From Flavobacterium sp. UBA6135 (lineage in GTDB: Bacteria > Bacteroidota > Bacteroidia > Flavobacteriales > Flavobacteriaceae): DNA of 64,000 bases. The stretch is from NCBI RefSeq assembly GCF_002428305.1, contig NZ_DIVJ01000037.1:38930-102929 (forward strand), written 5' to 3'. The notes under the pieces were generated by a model. The model was not told where the DNA came from. It searched no databases and saw nothing but the letters and a program-made list of their open reading frames with translations. The position numbers and the translations under genes are program-made. Shown here piece by piece: positions 1-8,768 of this stretch; the stretch's first letter is position 1; the number at the start of each line of letters is the position of its first letter.

Positions 1-570
1 TATAACCAAGCAGCGTTGAAAGTCACAAGAGCCAATTTAATTAACGCCGATATTTGGGCAAAAGTAATTTGGGGCGATATTGGTCAGCCCGATGTATTAG
101 CCAAAGATTTAAGTGAAAATTATAACATTCAACTGAACGATTTGCTCAATGTTCGAACCTTTTTAGACCACAACCGTATTTGGGAAAATCCGAAAATAAA
201 AACCGAAAATCGCATTAGTCATTCTACCGGTGCTTTTGCTCATCGTGGCGAACGAATTTCAAACAACGATGTGGAAGATAATTTATTGGAACATTTAAAA
301 AAATGGTCGCCTTTTGTGGCAAAATTCGGTTTGCTTTTAATTGAATTGCATACCATTTCTCCTGAACTAACGGCAAGAAATTTAGGCAAAACAGCTGCTA
401 CGGCGTATGATGCTACACATGGATTTTCTGATCAATACATTGTAGAGATTGAGGTGTTACACAAAATTGCTGCCGAAGCCGGATTGCATCCTGATGAAAA
501 ATTATTTCATAAATTCCCAAATACGGAGTATGCCACAGTGAGTATAAATCTTTTGAAAGGAAAGAACTAA
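1..570 (+). CDS. Methyltransferase-like protein, 3' part of a gene cut by the window edge
   Basis: The frame is open from base 1 and ends with TAA at 568-570, so this is the C-terminal 189 residues of a longer protein; the TTG at 16 is not a convincing start. The fragment (ADIWAKVIWGDIGQP, then NVRTFLDHNRIW, and a late AYDATHGFSDQY) reminds me of the C-terminal half of SAM-dependent methyltransferases of the polyketide-synthase/AprA type. The SAM-binding glycine loop would lie upstream, so the enzymatic call is an inference. Its stop overlaps the stop of the convergent btuD-like gene by 4 bp. Substrate unknown. Confidence 0.5.
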   Translation, partial: YNQAALKVTRANLINADIWAKVIWGDIGQPDVLAKDLSENYNIQLNDLLNVRTFLDHNRIWENPKIKTENRISHSTGAFAHRGERISNNDVEDNLLEHLKKWSPFVAKFGLLLIELHTISPELTARNLGKTAATAYDATHGFSDQYIVEIEVLHKIAAEAGLHPDEKLFHKFPNTEYATVSINLLKGKN

Positions 571-1337
571 ATGATTACAAATTTTCCTTTTGTTACATCA
601 AATTGAATGTGTTCATTGGTAAACAGTGAGGAAAAAACACCTTTTGAAATTAAATTGCAAGGCTCATCTTGTATGACGGTTTTGCCATCCATCACAATCA
701 TTTCATCACTCAATTGAATGGCTAAATCAATGTCGTGAGTGGAAAATAAAATACATTTTTGGGTTTCAGTAGTTAATTTTTTCAAAAGTTTAAACAAGGA
801 TACTTTATGAAGTAAATCCAAATGTGTTGTGGGCTCATCCAAAACAATCAAAGGCGTATCTTGTGCTAAAGCTCTGGCTATTAAAACTTTTTGCAACTGT
901 CCATCACTAATTTCGTAATGCTTTTGATGAATTAGATGATTGATTTCTGTCAATTCGATGGCTTTATTAATTTGGATTTCATCTTCATTTGATAATTTTC
1001 CGAGCCAATTGGTATAAGGCTGTCTTCCCAACGCAATCAATTCATAAACGGTTAAATTGCTGGGTGGTAATTTTTCGGTTAACACCACACTTATTTGTTG
1101 GGCTAAGGCCAAAGGTTCAAAAGATTCGATTGATTTCTCATTCAATAAAACAGTTCCTGAAAGTGGTTTTTGAATTCCGGTTAACGTTCGCAATAAAGTC
1201 GATTTTCCAATACCGTTGGCTCCTACTAAACCGATTAATTTTCCGGGTTCCAAACTAATTGCAACGTCAGAAGCTACCGTTTTGGAAGCTCCTTTGGAAG
1301 TGTAGCCGATGTTGAGATTTTTGGTTTGGAGAATCAT
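567..1337 (-). CDS. btuD: ABC transporter ATP-binding protein, cobalamin/iron-siderophore type (BtuD/FepC family)
   Basis: This is the cytoplasmic ATPase of a class II (BtuCD-type) importer. It has Walker A GANGIGKST (residues 39-47), a signature region SDGQLQKV that departs from the usual LSGGQ, Walker B LIVLDEPTTHLD, and the switch histidine in FSTHD. At 256 residues it has the normal length. It follows the permease gene on the same strand with a 46-bp gap and belongs with the btuF-like binding protein further upstream. The substrate is inferred to be cobalamin because the divergent TonB receptor has a cobalamin riboswitch; a siderophore or heme substrate cannot be excluded from this subunit alone. 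Confidence 0.85.
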   Translation of the reverse strand: MILQTKNLNIGYTSKGASKTVASDVAISLEPGKLIGLVGANGIGKSTLLRTLTGIQKPLSGTVLLNEKSIESFEPLALAQQISVVLTEKLPPSNLTVYELIALGRQPYTNWLGKLSNEDEIQINKAIELTEINHLIHQKHYEISDGQLQKVLIARALAQDTPLIVLDEPTTHLDLLHKVSLFKLLKKLTTETQKCILFSTHDIDLAIQLSDEMIVMDGKTVIQDEPCNLISKGVFSSLFTNEHIQFDVTKGKFVII

Positions 1338-1383
1338 TTTTTGAGGGTACTGAGGTTCTGAGATGTAAGGTACTAAGGTTTTT
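1338..1383. repeat. Short degenerate direct repeats in the btuC-btuD spacer
   Basis: The spacer is built from imperfect copies of a GGTAC-TGAGG / GGTTCTGAG / GGTACTAAGG motif in tandem. Similar short-period degenerate repeats occur in several other gaps of this window (16432-16452, 24880-24897, 47488-47540). No function is visible. Confidence 0.45.
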
Positions 1384-2397
1384 TTAAATCATTATTTTTC
1401 GTTTTCTAACTAAAAGCCAAACCACCACCGGTGCTCCAACCATCGAAGTAATAGCGTTGATTGGTAAGGTATAATCGCTGCCGGGAAGTTGAGCGATGCT
1501 GTCGCAAACCAACATCAAAATGGCTCCGATTAATAATGTGCTCCAAAATAAAATGTAATGATTACTGGTTTGAAAAAGCAATTTCGCTAAATGCGGAACA
1601 GCTAATCCCACAAAGGCAATGGGTCCGGCGAAAGCGGTGATACTTCCGGCTAAAATACTGGTGGCAAAGATGATAATTAATCGCGTTCTCTTGAAATTTA
1701 ATCCTAAACTTTTGGCATAATTTTCTCCTAATAATAATGCATTCAAAGGTTTGATGCTGAAAATACTCAACACTAATCCCAAACCACAACATATAGCTAA
1801 AATTAAAATGGAATTCCACGGTAAATTAGCCAAACTTCCCATGGACCAAAAGGTGAATTTCTGTAATTCTTGAGCAGTGCTGAAATAACTCAACACACTG
1901 ACAATCGCACTGGTAAAACTACCAAACATCAATCCGACTATTAAAATCGCCATTGTATCTCGTAATTTTTGAGAAACGACCAAAACGGCTAATAAAACTA
2001 AAAAACTCCCTAATGACGAAGCCAAAACAATTCCGTAATCGGAAACTAAAAAAGAGGGTAAAAAACCGGCTCCCATGATGACAAAGGCAACACCTAAACT
2101 TGAACCTGAACTTAATCCAAGTACATAAGGGCCGGCTAATGGATTTCTGAATAACGTTTGCATCAATAACCCGGATATCGACAAGCCCATTCCTACTAAA
2201 ATGGCTGTGATGGCTTTGGGTAAACGGAAATTCCACAAAATAATTTCCCAAGAAGTTTTGATTTCGTTTCCAATAATCGAATTAAAAATTTCGGTTGTTG
2301 GAATGGAAACCGAACCTAAACTAAGGTTAAGTAAAAACGTTCCGATTAAAGCGAAACTTAAAAAAATGAAAAGTATTTTATGTTTTTGAGTTGGCAA
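1384..2397 (-). CDS. btuC: FecCD/BtuC-family ABC transporter permease
   Basis: A 337-residue hydrophobic protein with the multi-helix layout of FecCD permeases. Family landmarks include an early NFRLPKAITAILVGMGLS segment, LMQTLFRNPLAGPYVLGLSSG, and a late FVGLAVPHLAKLLF followed by the C-terminal GAPVVVWLLVRKR. It forms the inner-membrane channel for the ATPase encoded downstream and the lipoprotein/periplasmic binding protein encoded upstream. A decayed DUF1016 gene separates it from btuF, so co-transcription with btuF is not certain. Cobalamin as the substrate is inferred from context. Confidence 0.87.
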   Translation of the reverse strand: MPTQKHKILFIFLSFALIGTFLLNLSLGSVSIPTTEIFNSIIGNEIKTSWEIILWNFRLPKAITAILVGMGLSISGLLMQTLFRNPLAGPYVLGLSSGSSLGVAFVIMGAGFLPSFLVSDYGIVLASSLGSFLVLLAVLVVSQKLRDTMAILIVGLMFGSFTSAIVSVLSYFSTAQELQKFTFWSMGSLANLPWNSILILAICCGLGLVLSIFSIKPLNALLLGENYAKSLGLNFKRTRLIIIFATSILAGSITAFAGPIAFVGLAVPHLAKLLFQTSNHYILFWSTLLIGAILMLVCDSIAQLPGSDYTLPINAITSMVGAPVVVWLLVRKRKIMI

Positions 2398-2449
2398 TTT
2401 TTTAAACCATTAAGGGATTAAGAGATATTAATTTGTATAGATTTTGATT

Positions 2450-2950
2450 TTAAACTAATATTAATAGTTTTCTTTGTTTTGTCTCAACAGTGTTGAGAGT
2501 TTTTGAATTACTTATTACTGTTCGTTCGAAAAGACTGGATGAAATCTGTCTGTCAAGTTCTCGAAAACTGTAATTTTCTTGTTTTGCAAGTTTTAAATAA
2601 AACTCTTGCTCTTCAATAGTTTTACATCTTGAAAATATTGCTAAGTTGTGTGACCAACTAATTTCTCTCACCGCTGGTGTGAGTTTTGGAAAATCTTTAT
2701 AAGTCTCATAAAACTGTTTCATTCGTCAAATATTCTTGTCGGAGAATCCTTTTATATCTGGTTCAGTTTGTTGAATGTAATTGGCTAATTCTTTTACAAC
2801 AGTGTCGCCCCATTCTGACTTTTCAATTTTTTTACTGATAAATTCTCCAATGTTCCAATAAAGATTTATTAATTCGGCATTTACAGCTTTAATCGCATTT
2901 GAGCGAGATTGTTTTATAATTTGAATGATGTCTGTAAATCGATTGTCCAT
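2450..2950 (-). pseudogene. Decayed YhcG/DUF1016 nuclease gene: in-frame TGA and missing nuclease domain
   Basis: Two adjacent reading pieces (2726-2950 and 2450-2722) are in the same frame, separated only by a TGA at 2728-2726 and one CGA codon. Read through, they give the N-terminal DUF1016 (YhcG_N) domain: GFSDKNI, stop, RMKQFYETY. The family normally has Trp at this place (GFS..NLWRMRQFYE), so a TGG to TGA change explains the stop. The second piece continues through FSRCKTIEEQEFYLKLA and SSSLFERTVISNSK and then ends after about 15 unrelated residues; the C-terminal PD-(D/E)XK nuclease domain is absent. It is therefore a nonsense-mutated and 3'-truncated relic lying between btuF and btuC. 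Confidence 0.88.
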
Positions 2951-3014
2951 TTTTAATTGATGTAATTCAGATTACTTACAAACTTAACTATTTTATGTCA
3001 TATTGGTAATTGAA

Positions 3015-4145
3015 CTATTTCAATTTCTCAAAAAAATACAATTCATAATCCTCCATTAATTCCGGATGTAAAATTTTAATTAAATCTTTCAATACCAAAT
3101 CAGGTCGATTGGAAGCCAATTCATAATAAATTACGCCACCGGTTCTTCCTTTTTTGGAACTAAAGGAATACACATTTTTGTTTTGAACGGCTTTGAAATG
3201 TTTGTAGTTTGGATTCGCTTTTTCAAGTTGTTCGAAGGAAGTAAATTGTCCGGGACCAATCCAAAAATCGGCATCATGGGCTTTTTCTAAAACGGTTTCA
3301 AAAGATAAAGATAAACTTCCCGTTCCTTCGGATGCTGCCCATAAATAATTGCCGTTTGCATTGTCAAGAAATTGTGCTGCCCAACTTTTCCCTTGAGGCA
3401 AATACCATTGATCTTGGTAAATAGCTCCACTCAAAATGGTTGGTTTTGAAGTGGCTTTTTTGGCTAATGCAATGCCTTCCAAATAATCGTTTTCGATGGT
3501 TTTGAAAACTTGATCTGCTTTTTCTTCTAAACCGAATAAAACCCCAAAAAGTTGAATCCATTCGGAACGTCCGAGCGGATGTTGTTCTGTCCAATCGCCG
3601 TTGTAAAGAATTTTTAGTCCGTTTTGTTGCAAATTGTCATAGGTTTTCTTTTCGCCATCTACGCCAAAACCGATAATAACATCGGGTTGCATATCGAGTA
3701 AAACTTCGGTGTTTAAACTTTGGTTGGTTCCGATTTCGCGGACTCTTCCGGTTTCGATCAACGCTCTGGTTTTTTCGGAAGAAATATAATCGGTGTTGGG
3801 AAAACCCATTAATTTGCTTTCTACTCCTAATAATTCTAAAGCCGGAATATGTGTGGTTGATGTGACTACGATGGATTGTATCGGAACTTGAATCGCTTTA
3901 TACTTTTGTAAACTATCGGGAATTGTTGCTGATTTTTGATGTAGAATATAGGTGAACTTTTTATCAGCTGTTGGCCATGGATTGGAAACGGTTACAATGG
4001 AAAAATCAGCATATTTTTGAATGGAAAGTCCGGTGGCATAACGAATGTAATTTTGGGATGAATGATTTTCTTGACTGTTTTTCTGCTTTTCTTGACAGGA
4101 AAGAAATAGAAAAGAAACTATGGAAAGTAAAAGGTAGTTTTTCAT
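3015..4145 (-). CDS. btuF: BtuF/FepB-like ABC transporter substrate-binding lipoprotein
   Basis: A TroA-fold periplasmic binding protein of 376 residues. I chose the ATG at 4145 because it starts a clean lipoprotein signal (MKNYLLLSIVSFLFLSC, lipid-modified Cys at residue 17); a longer frame to 4325 only adds residues translated from a structured repeat. Landmarks are a first lobe with VVTSTTHIPALELLG and MQPDVIIGFG, and a second lobe with AHDADFWIGPG. It should deliver the ligand to the BtuC/BtuD-like importer encoded downstream. It is divergent from the riboswitch-controlled receptor at 4724, which supports cobalamin. A possible TACCTTTG -7 element lies on this strand at 4167-4160. Confidence 0.83.
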   Translation of the reverse strand: MKNYLLLSIVSFLFLSCQEKQKNSQENHSSQNYIRYATGLSIQKYADFSIVTVSNPWPTADKKFTYILHQKSATIPDSLQKYKAIQVPIQSIVVTSTTHIPALELLGVESKLMGFPNTDYISSEKTRALIETGRVREIGTNQSLNTEVLLDMQPDVIIGFGVDGEKKTYDNLQQNGLKILYNGDWTEQHPLGRSEWIQLFGVLFGLEEKADQVFKTIENDYLEGIALAKKATSKPTILSGAIYQDQWYLPQGKSWAAQFLDNANGNYLWAASEGTGSLSLSFETVLEKAHDADFWIGPGQFTSFEQLEKANPNYKHFKAVQNKNVYSFSSKKGRTGGVIYYELASNRPDLVLKDLIKILHPELMEDYELYFFEKLK

Positions 4146-4208
4146 GGAATGCTTTTTTGCAAAGGTAGCCGAATGTTTTAAATTTATCTGAATGTTTTTT
4201 AATGCACT

Positions 4209-4365
4209 ATCCCCTAGCCCGGATTGAAGTGGAAAGCCTTTTGCAGGATTGTTGCATTTTTTCTTGGCAAAAAAAAGCGACCAAAGGAAGCTCTTTTTTT
4301 GCCTTAGAAAAAAGCAACAAGACAAAAAAGCTTGAAACGGAAAGCCGGAATAGCTTCTGAAAAAT
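4209..4365 (+). ncRNA. Structured flavobacterial intergenic element (candidate noncoding RNA or dispersed repeat)
   Basis: Conserved-looking flanks AGCCCGGATTGAAGTGGAAA (from about 4217) and ACGGAAAGCCGGAATAGCTT (from about 4337) enclose a long imperfect hairpin at about 4254-4320 whose arms are T-rich then A-rich. From memory, very similar blocks recur between genes in many Flavobacteriaceae genomes; I cannot verify an Rfam assignment. It lies between the btuF start and the promoter of the cobalamin riboswitch. It explains why the btuF reading frame extends upstream without being coding. Confidence 0.5.
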
Positions 4366-4373
4366 TTTATGAA

Positions 4374-4400
4374 TTGTTTACTTTTAAATGTTTACTTTTG
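4374..4400 (+). promoter_or_regulatory. Candidate Bacteroidetes-type promoter for the cobalamin riboswitch and receptor
   Basis: TTG at 4374-4376 and TACTTTTG at 4393-4400 fit the TTG / TAnnTTTG pattern with a 16-bp spacer, slightly short. The predicted start near 4407 falls just before the riboswitch. Confidence 0.5.
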
Positions 4401-4410
4401 CTTCGAATTT

Positions 4411-4632
4411 TGGTTGCAACGCTTTTTTAAAGCCGAGCATTAAAAGGGAATCAGGTGAAAAAGTAGGCAGTAGCAGTTTTCAGTTAACAGAAAACAAATT
4501 ACGCCAATCTAAATCCTGAGCTGTACCCGCAACTGTGAGCTATCAAGCTTGTTGTTATTCTTTATTATGCCATTGTTCGCCTAGGCGAATGAGAAGGCCA
4601 ACAACAAGACGCAAGCCAGGAGACCTGCCATA
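4411..4632 (+). ncRNA. Cobalamin (vitamin B12) riboswitch
   Basis: The leader carries the conserved blocks of the cobalamin aptamer in order: AGGGAATCAGGTGAAA (4445-4460), GAGCTGTACCCGCAACTG (from 4519), a variable hairpin with GAAGGCC (4593-4599), and the B12 box GCCAGGAGACCTGCC (4615-4629). It precedes the receptor start codon by about 90 nt on the same strand. Repression of receptor synthesis when cobalamin is plentiful is the known behaviour of the class. The receptor appears to be the only gene under its direct control, because the btuFCD-like genes run the other way. Confidence 0.93.
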
Positions 4633-4723
4633 TTCACGAGTAACAAACTTTCGGGAAAAAAGGTTTGGGTATGGGCAAATTCTATACTTTTCTCCCATTT
4701 TAGTAAATTATTTTTTAATTAAA

Positions 4724-6652
4724 ATGAATCAAAAATTCAGTTGCTGTACCGCAATTTTGGCGTTATGGGGAACGTGTGCTTTTGCACAACAAGACACGAT
4801 TGCATTGAGCGAAGTCGTGATTTCAGACACCAAATTTGCACAGTCCAAAGAAAAATCAGGTAAAATTATTGAAAAAATCACCGCCAAAGATTTGGAGCGA
4901 AACACCGGACAATCGGTCGCAACGATCTTGAGTCAAGCCGTTGGTTTGGAAGTAAATGGAAACCAAAGTGCGAACGGAAAAAACCTCAGCTACTTTATTC
5001 GTGGCGGAAGAAATCGTCAGGTTTTGATTGTAATTGATGGTATTCCGATGACGGATGCCTCAGGGATTAATTTTGAGTATGATTTGCGGTTGCTTCCGGC
5101 GGAACAGGTGGAAAGCATTGAAATTATGAAAGGTGCTGCCAGCACGTTATATGGAACAGGAGCGGCTTCGGGTGTGATTAACATTACACTGAAAAAATCG
5201 GCCAAAAAGGAAGTTTCAGGAAATGCGTACATGCATTTTGGTACGCAAAATACCACTGAAAATTTTAAAGCGAATCAGCAAGATTTTAATCAAGGTTTTG
5301 GTCTGAACGGAACCGTTGACAAAATTGATTATTATGCTTCACTAAACAGCACCGAAACCAAAGGAATTTCGCAAGCAGCCGGAGAAAATTTTGAAGAAGA
5401 TCGTTTTTCAAGAGTGAATGCATTGGCGAAAATTGGTTTTCAAGCTACCTCAAAATTGAAGTTGGATTTCTTTAGTAATTACGATAGAATGAAAACCGAT
5501 TATGACGGACCGTTTGATAATTTCAGCAGTCCGGATGTGTTGGGAAATGTTTCGCTGTCGGAACAATTCCGATTTGGATTTAATCCGAAATACAAGTATA
5601 ACAAAGGTGAGTTCATTGTTAATTCCGGTTTTACTTTGTTGGAGAGAAGTTATGATGAGTTCAACTCGTGGTCTTCTACATTGGAAGAGTACACCTATAC
5701 ATCAAGAAGCGTGGTGGTTGATGCGGTCAACAAATATACATTCAACAAAAACTTTTTTGTAGTAACGGGAACACAATTTCAGTTTCACGATATGAACACA
5801 CAAACACCATTTGATGTGATTGAACGAGAAACTGCAAATTTTAATTTGATTGACCCTTATCTAACGGCGGTTTACAATTCTAGTTTTGGATTGCATATTA
5901 ATGCGGGAGCAAGAATGAATTTGCATTCGGTTTATGATAATCAATTGGTTTATAATTTTAATCCGTCCTATCATTTTAAAAAATTTCCTTTAAAGATTAT
6001 TACGTCGTATAGCACGGCATATATCACACCGAGCCTATACCAATTATACTCTCCATATGGGAATTTAGAATTGACTCCGGAAGAAAATGCAACAGCTGAA
6101 GTGGGTTTTGAAACCACTTTTTCAAATAAAAAAATCACGTTTAGTGCGGTTGGTTTTTACAGAGCAGAATCCAACTCGATTGGTTTCTTTTTTAATCCTG
6201 ACACTTTTGATTCGTATTATGTGAATGTGGATGGAGAAAATAATGTTCGTGGTTTTGAAACTACATTAAGTTATCAAGTTTCATCTAAATTAAGACTCAA
6301 CGGGAATTATACGTTCACGGACATTCGACAAGAATTGAATCGTTTGATTCCAAAACACAAAGGAAATGCGGCAATAGATTTTCAAGCCAATGACCGAACT
6401 TTAGTAAGCTTAAACTACCAATATGTTGACGGCAGAAGAGATGCTTTTTTTGACGGAGGCACTTTTGCAACAACTGATGTTTTCTTAGATTCTTATCAAT
6501 TAATTAACGGATTAATTAAATATGACGTATTGAAAAACAGAATGAGTGTTTTTGGTGCTGTGAATAATATTTTAAACGAAGAATTTGTAGAAACCGTAGG
6601 ATATAACACCAGAGGTAGAAATGTAAAACTAGGTTTCACCTTCTTATTTTAA
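4724..6652 (+). CDS. btuB: TonB-dependent outer-membrane receptor, probable cobalamin receptor (BtuB-like)
   Basis: A 642-residue TonB-dependent receptor. The ATG at 4724 starts a signal peptide (MNQKFSCCTAILALWGTCAFAQ); earlier codons in the same frame lie inside the riboswitch. A likely TonB box (DTIALSEVVI) follows the signal, then a plug domain (about residues 50-160, with YFIRGGRNRQVLIVIDGIPM and STLYGTGAASGVINI) and a 22-strand-type barrel ending in the terminal Phe (KLGFTFLF). The length is close to E. coli BtuB. The cobalamin riboswitch directly upstream is the main reason for the substrate call. A bidirectional terminator follows at 6655. Confidence 0.9.
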   Translation: MNQKFSCCTAILALWGTCAFAQQDTIALSEVVISDTKFAQSKEKSGKIIEKITAKDLERNTGQSVATILSQAVGLEVNGNQSANGKNLSYFIRGGRNRQVLIVIDGIPMTDASGINFEYDLRLLPAEQVESIEIMKGAASTLYGTGAASGVINITLKKSAKKEVSGNAYMHFGTQNTTENFKANQQDFNQGFGLNGTVDKIDYYASLNSTETKGISQAAGENFEEDRFSRVNALAKIGFQATSKLKLDFFSNYDRMKTDYDGPFDNFSSPDVLGNVSLSEQFRFGFNPKYKYNKGEFIVNSGFTLLERSYDEFNSWSSTLEEYTYTSRSVVVDAVNKYTFNKNFFVVTGTQFQFHDMNTQTPFDVIERETANFNLIDPYLTAVYNSSFGLHINAGARMNLHSVYDNQLVYNFNPSYHFKKFPLKIITSYSTAYITPSLYQLYSPYGNLELTPEENATAEVGFETTFSNKKITFSAVGFYRAESNSIGFFFNPDTFDSYYVNVDGENNVRGFETTLSYQVSSKLRLNGNYTFTDIRQELNRLIPKHKGNAAIDFQANDRTLVSLNYQYVDGRRDAFFDGGTFATTDVFLDSYQLINGLIKYDVLKNRMSVFGAVNNILNEEFVETVGYNTRGRNVKLGFTFLF

Positions 6653-6654
6653 AG

Positions 6655-6685
6655 AAAAAGGGCTCTAAAATCGAGCCCTTTTTTT
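6655..6685. terminator. Bidirectional hairpin terminator between btuB-like gene and S41 protease gene
   Basis: GGGCTC (6660-6665) pairs with GAGCCC (6673-6678); flanking A and T runs extend the stem and serve both convergent genes. Confidence 0.9.
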
Positions 6686-8144
6686 ATTGTAATACTTGAA
6701 ATAATCCTTCAGGAATATTTTCGAGATACATTTCGTTGCTTAATTTTCGCATTGATTTACTATTTTCAACTTGTAAATTTTTAGATTCGATGTATTGGTT
6801 CCCAAATCTACCATTAGCCAAAATATGATTAATAGCTGTATTTAAATAAGGCTCGTTTTGATCTCCTAAAACTCCAAGATTTTCAACATTTTCAAATTGT
6901 ACAATTGTTGGATTCAAGCCATTTTGATAGTCACCATTGCCATTTTTATCAGCAATTTTAAGCACCAAAGGCTGCATAGCATAACGATGGTTTGGGTTTC
7001 TGTTACTTGATCCAAACGTTGGCGAATCATATAATGTAATAGAACCATCGTTTTTTCCGGTTGTTATTGTGCCTATTTGCACCACATCAATATAGGGTAT
7101 TAAACTATTGATAATTAATTCGCTTGCAGAAGCAGTAATACCGGTAGTAAGCACATGTACTTTGTTTAAATTCAAACTATTAATGGTATTTCCATTTCCA
7201 ATTGAATTAGTAAAACGATTAATAAGTTGTTCCGGATTTTGTTGATTAAAGAAATCCATAACCTTTTGATTCCAAACTTGACGAGCAAAAACCTGACCGT
7301 TAAACTGACCTGTTATCATACTTGCTAAACGAGTGGCTGTATTTACAGAACCCCCGGAATTATAGCGTAAATCTAGAACTAAATGCGTGACATTTGCAGC
7401 TTTCAATTGAGCAAAAGCTTGATTTAATTGTACTTCATAGTTAGAAAAAAATCCGTTGTACATTAAATAGCCAATTCGTTTGTCATCCACTTCAATCACA
7501 TGGGTTAAATAAACAGGATTTTCGTTGTATTGCGTTTTGGTTAGGTTGATAGAGATTCCGTTAGGCGTGATATTTCCTCCATCATAGTCGGCAAATTGTA
7601 GCGAATAAGTATCTTGTCCAAAAGCGGCTCTCCAAATTGATTCATTGGATGCAGTCATTGGAATGTTATTTATTGCATAAAAAATCATTCCCCGGGTAAC
7701 ACTTTGATCAGAAGCACTTGTGTTTGGCAAAATGTATCGTACATAACCAAAAATATCGGTCTGCGTATCGTCTTTGTATCGAAGACTAAATTCTATTCCG
7801 TTTGTCTTGAAGCCACCTTGCAAAGCATTTTCCAGTATTCTGTAATCACTAAACATCACACTGAATCGATCAATGGATGGAGCAACTCTTAAATCAGCAA
7901 ACAACGCTTCGGGAGTTTCATAACCTTCTAAAAAAGTATTCAAATCACGTTGCGTTTGAAATAAATCATCGGCTAATTTAGGTTGATCGGCTTGCCATAG
8001 ATAATAAAGATTTAAACCTTTCCAGATAAAGTCTTTTACTCTTAAATTTGAAGGTACTTGTGAAACATCATCCCTATCTTCACAGGATAAAAATAACACG
8101 CCAAATACACTTAACAGTAAAATTGATTTTAAAAAATTATTCAT
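6684..8144 (-). CDS. S41-family (C-terminal processing protease-like) peptidase lipoprotein
   Basis: A 486-residue lipoprotein (LFLSC, Cys at residue 21) of the tail-specific protease family. It has a PDZ-like region at about residues 105-200 and an S41 catalytic region at about 220-430. The Ser/Lys dyad is recognisable: Ser339 in TGITASASE and Lys364 in TTGKNDG, 25 residues apart as in CtpA. It probably cleaves envelope proteins at the periplasmic face of a membrane. It stands alone, convergent with the btuB-like gene and divergent from the sigma-factor operon. Substrate unknown. Confidence 0.88.
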   Translation of the reverse strand: MNNFLKSILLLSVFGVLFLSCEDRDDVSQVPSNLRVKDFIWKGLNLYYLWQADQPKLADDLFQTQRDLNTFLEGYETPEALFADLRVAPSIDRFSVMFSDYRILENALQGGFKTNGIEFSLRYKDDTQTDIFGYVRYILPNTSASDQSVTRGMIFYAINNIPMTASNESIWRAAFGQDTYSLQFADYDGGNITPNGISINLTKTQYNENPVYLTHVIEVDDKRIGYLMYNGFFSNYEVQLNQAFAQLKAANVTHLVLDLRYNSGGSVNTATRLASMITGQFNGQVFARQVWNQKVMDFFNQQNPEQLINRFTNSIGNGNTINSLNLNKVHVLTTGITASASELIINSLIPYIDVVQIGTITTGKNDGSITLYDSPTFGSSNRNPNHRYAMQPLVLKIADKNGNGDYQNGLNPTIVQFENVENLGVLGDQNEPYLNTAINHILANGRFGNQYIESKNLQVENSKSMRKLSNEMYLENIPEGLFQVLQ

Positions 8145-8252
8145 AGCTTTTATTTTTAGAAACGTAAATTTAGCAACTTTAGTTTTATTTTAGATTTATT
8201 TGTAACAAAAAAAAGTATCATTCGTCTTGACTATATAACCAATAGGAAAAAC

Positions 8253-8768
8253 ATGAACCAAAATGAGTTCGTAACTATCATTCAACCTTTTAAAGACAAA
8301 ATGTTTCGTCTTGCAAAAAGGCTATTGGTTAGCACCGAAGAAGCAGAAGATGCAACGCAAGAAGTTCTGGTAAAATTATGGAATAAAAATCAGGAGTTGA
8401 AACAATTCAATAGTATTGAAGCCATGGCAATGACCATAACAAAAAATTATTGTTTGGATCAATTGAAATCAAAACGAGCTTCAAATTTAAAAATTGTGCA
8501 CAACAATTATACCGATAGAGAAGCCGGATTACAGCAAAGAATTGAAGATCAAGACACCCTGAGTTGGGTAGAAAAAATCATCAACGAGTTACCGGAACAA
8601 CAAAAAATTATCATTCAAATGCGTGATATTGAAAATTGTGAGTTTGAAGAAATTGCAACAATTCTGGAAATGAATGAAACCGCAGTGCGAGTAGCATTGT
8701 CGAGAGCAAGAAAAACAATTAGAGAAAAAATTACAAATACCCACCATTATGGACTGGCAAAAAATTGA
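8253..8768 (+). CDS. ECF-type RNA polymerase sigma factor
   Basis: A 171-residue sigma-70 family protein with only regions 2 and 4. Region 2 runs at about residues 10-75 (MFRLAKRLLVSTEEAEDATQEV, LVKLWNK) and region 4 at about 108-160 (LPEQQKIIIQMRDIENCEFEEIA then ETAVRVALSRARKTIRE, the helix-turn-helix). It starts a four-gene operon and overlaps the next gene, which looks like its membrane partner, by 20 bp. The operon likely responds to an envelope signal and activates its own promoter, which is usual for the class but not visible here. Confidence 0.93.
   Translation: MNQNEFVTIIQPFKDKMFRLAKRLLVSTEEAEDATQEVLVKLWNKNQELKQFNSIEAMAMTITKNYCLDQLKSKRASNLKIVHNNYTDREAGLQQRIEDQDTLSWVEKIINELPEQQKIIIQMRDIENCEFEEIATILEMNETAVRVALSRARKTIREKITNTHHYGLAKN

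Noticed and set aside
2722..2728. Frameshift or programmed recoding in the DUF1016 gene
   Set aside because: Both pieces are in the same frame and the stop is a plain TGA. No selenocysteine-type structure is evident and the protein also lacks its nuclease domain, so simple decay is the better reading.
4146..4325. N-terminal extension of the btuF-like gene by 60 residues
   Set aside because: The extra residues come from the hairpin element and include low-complexity Lys/Phe runs; the ATG at 4145 begins a perfect lipoprotein signal.
4535..4723. Longer start of the cobalamin receptor gene
   Set aside because: The extension is translated from the riboswitch, and the signal peptide begins at 4724.
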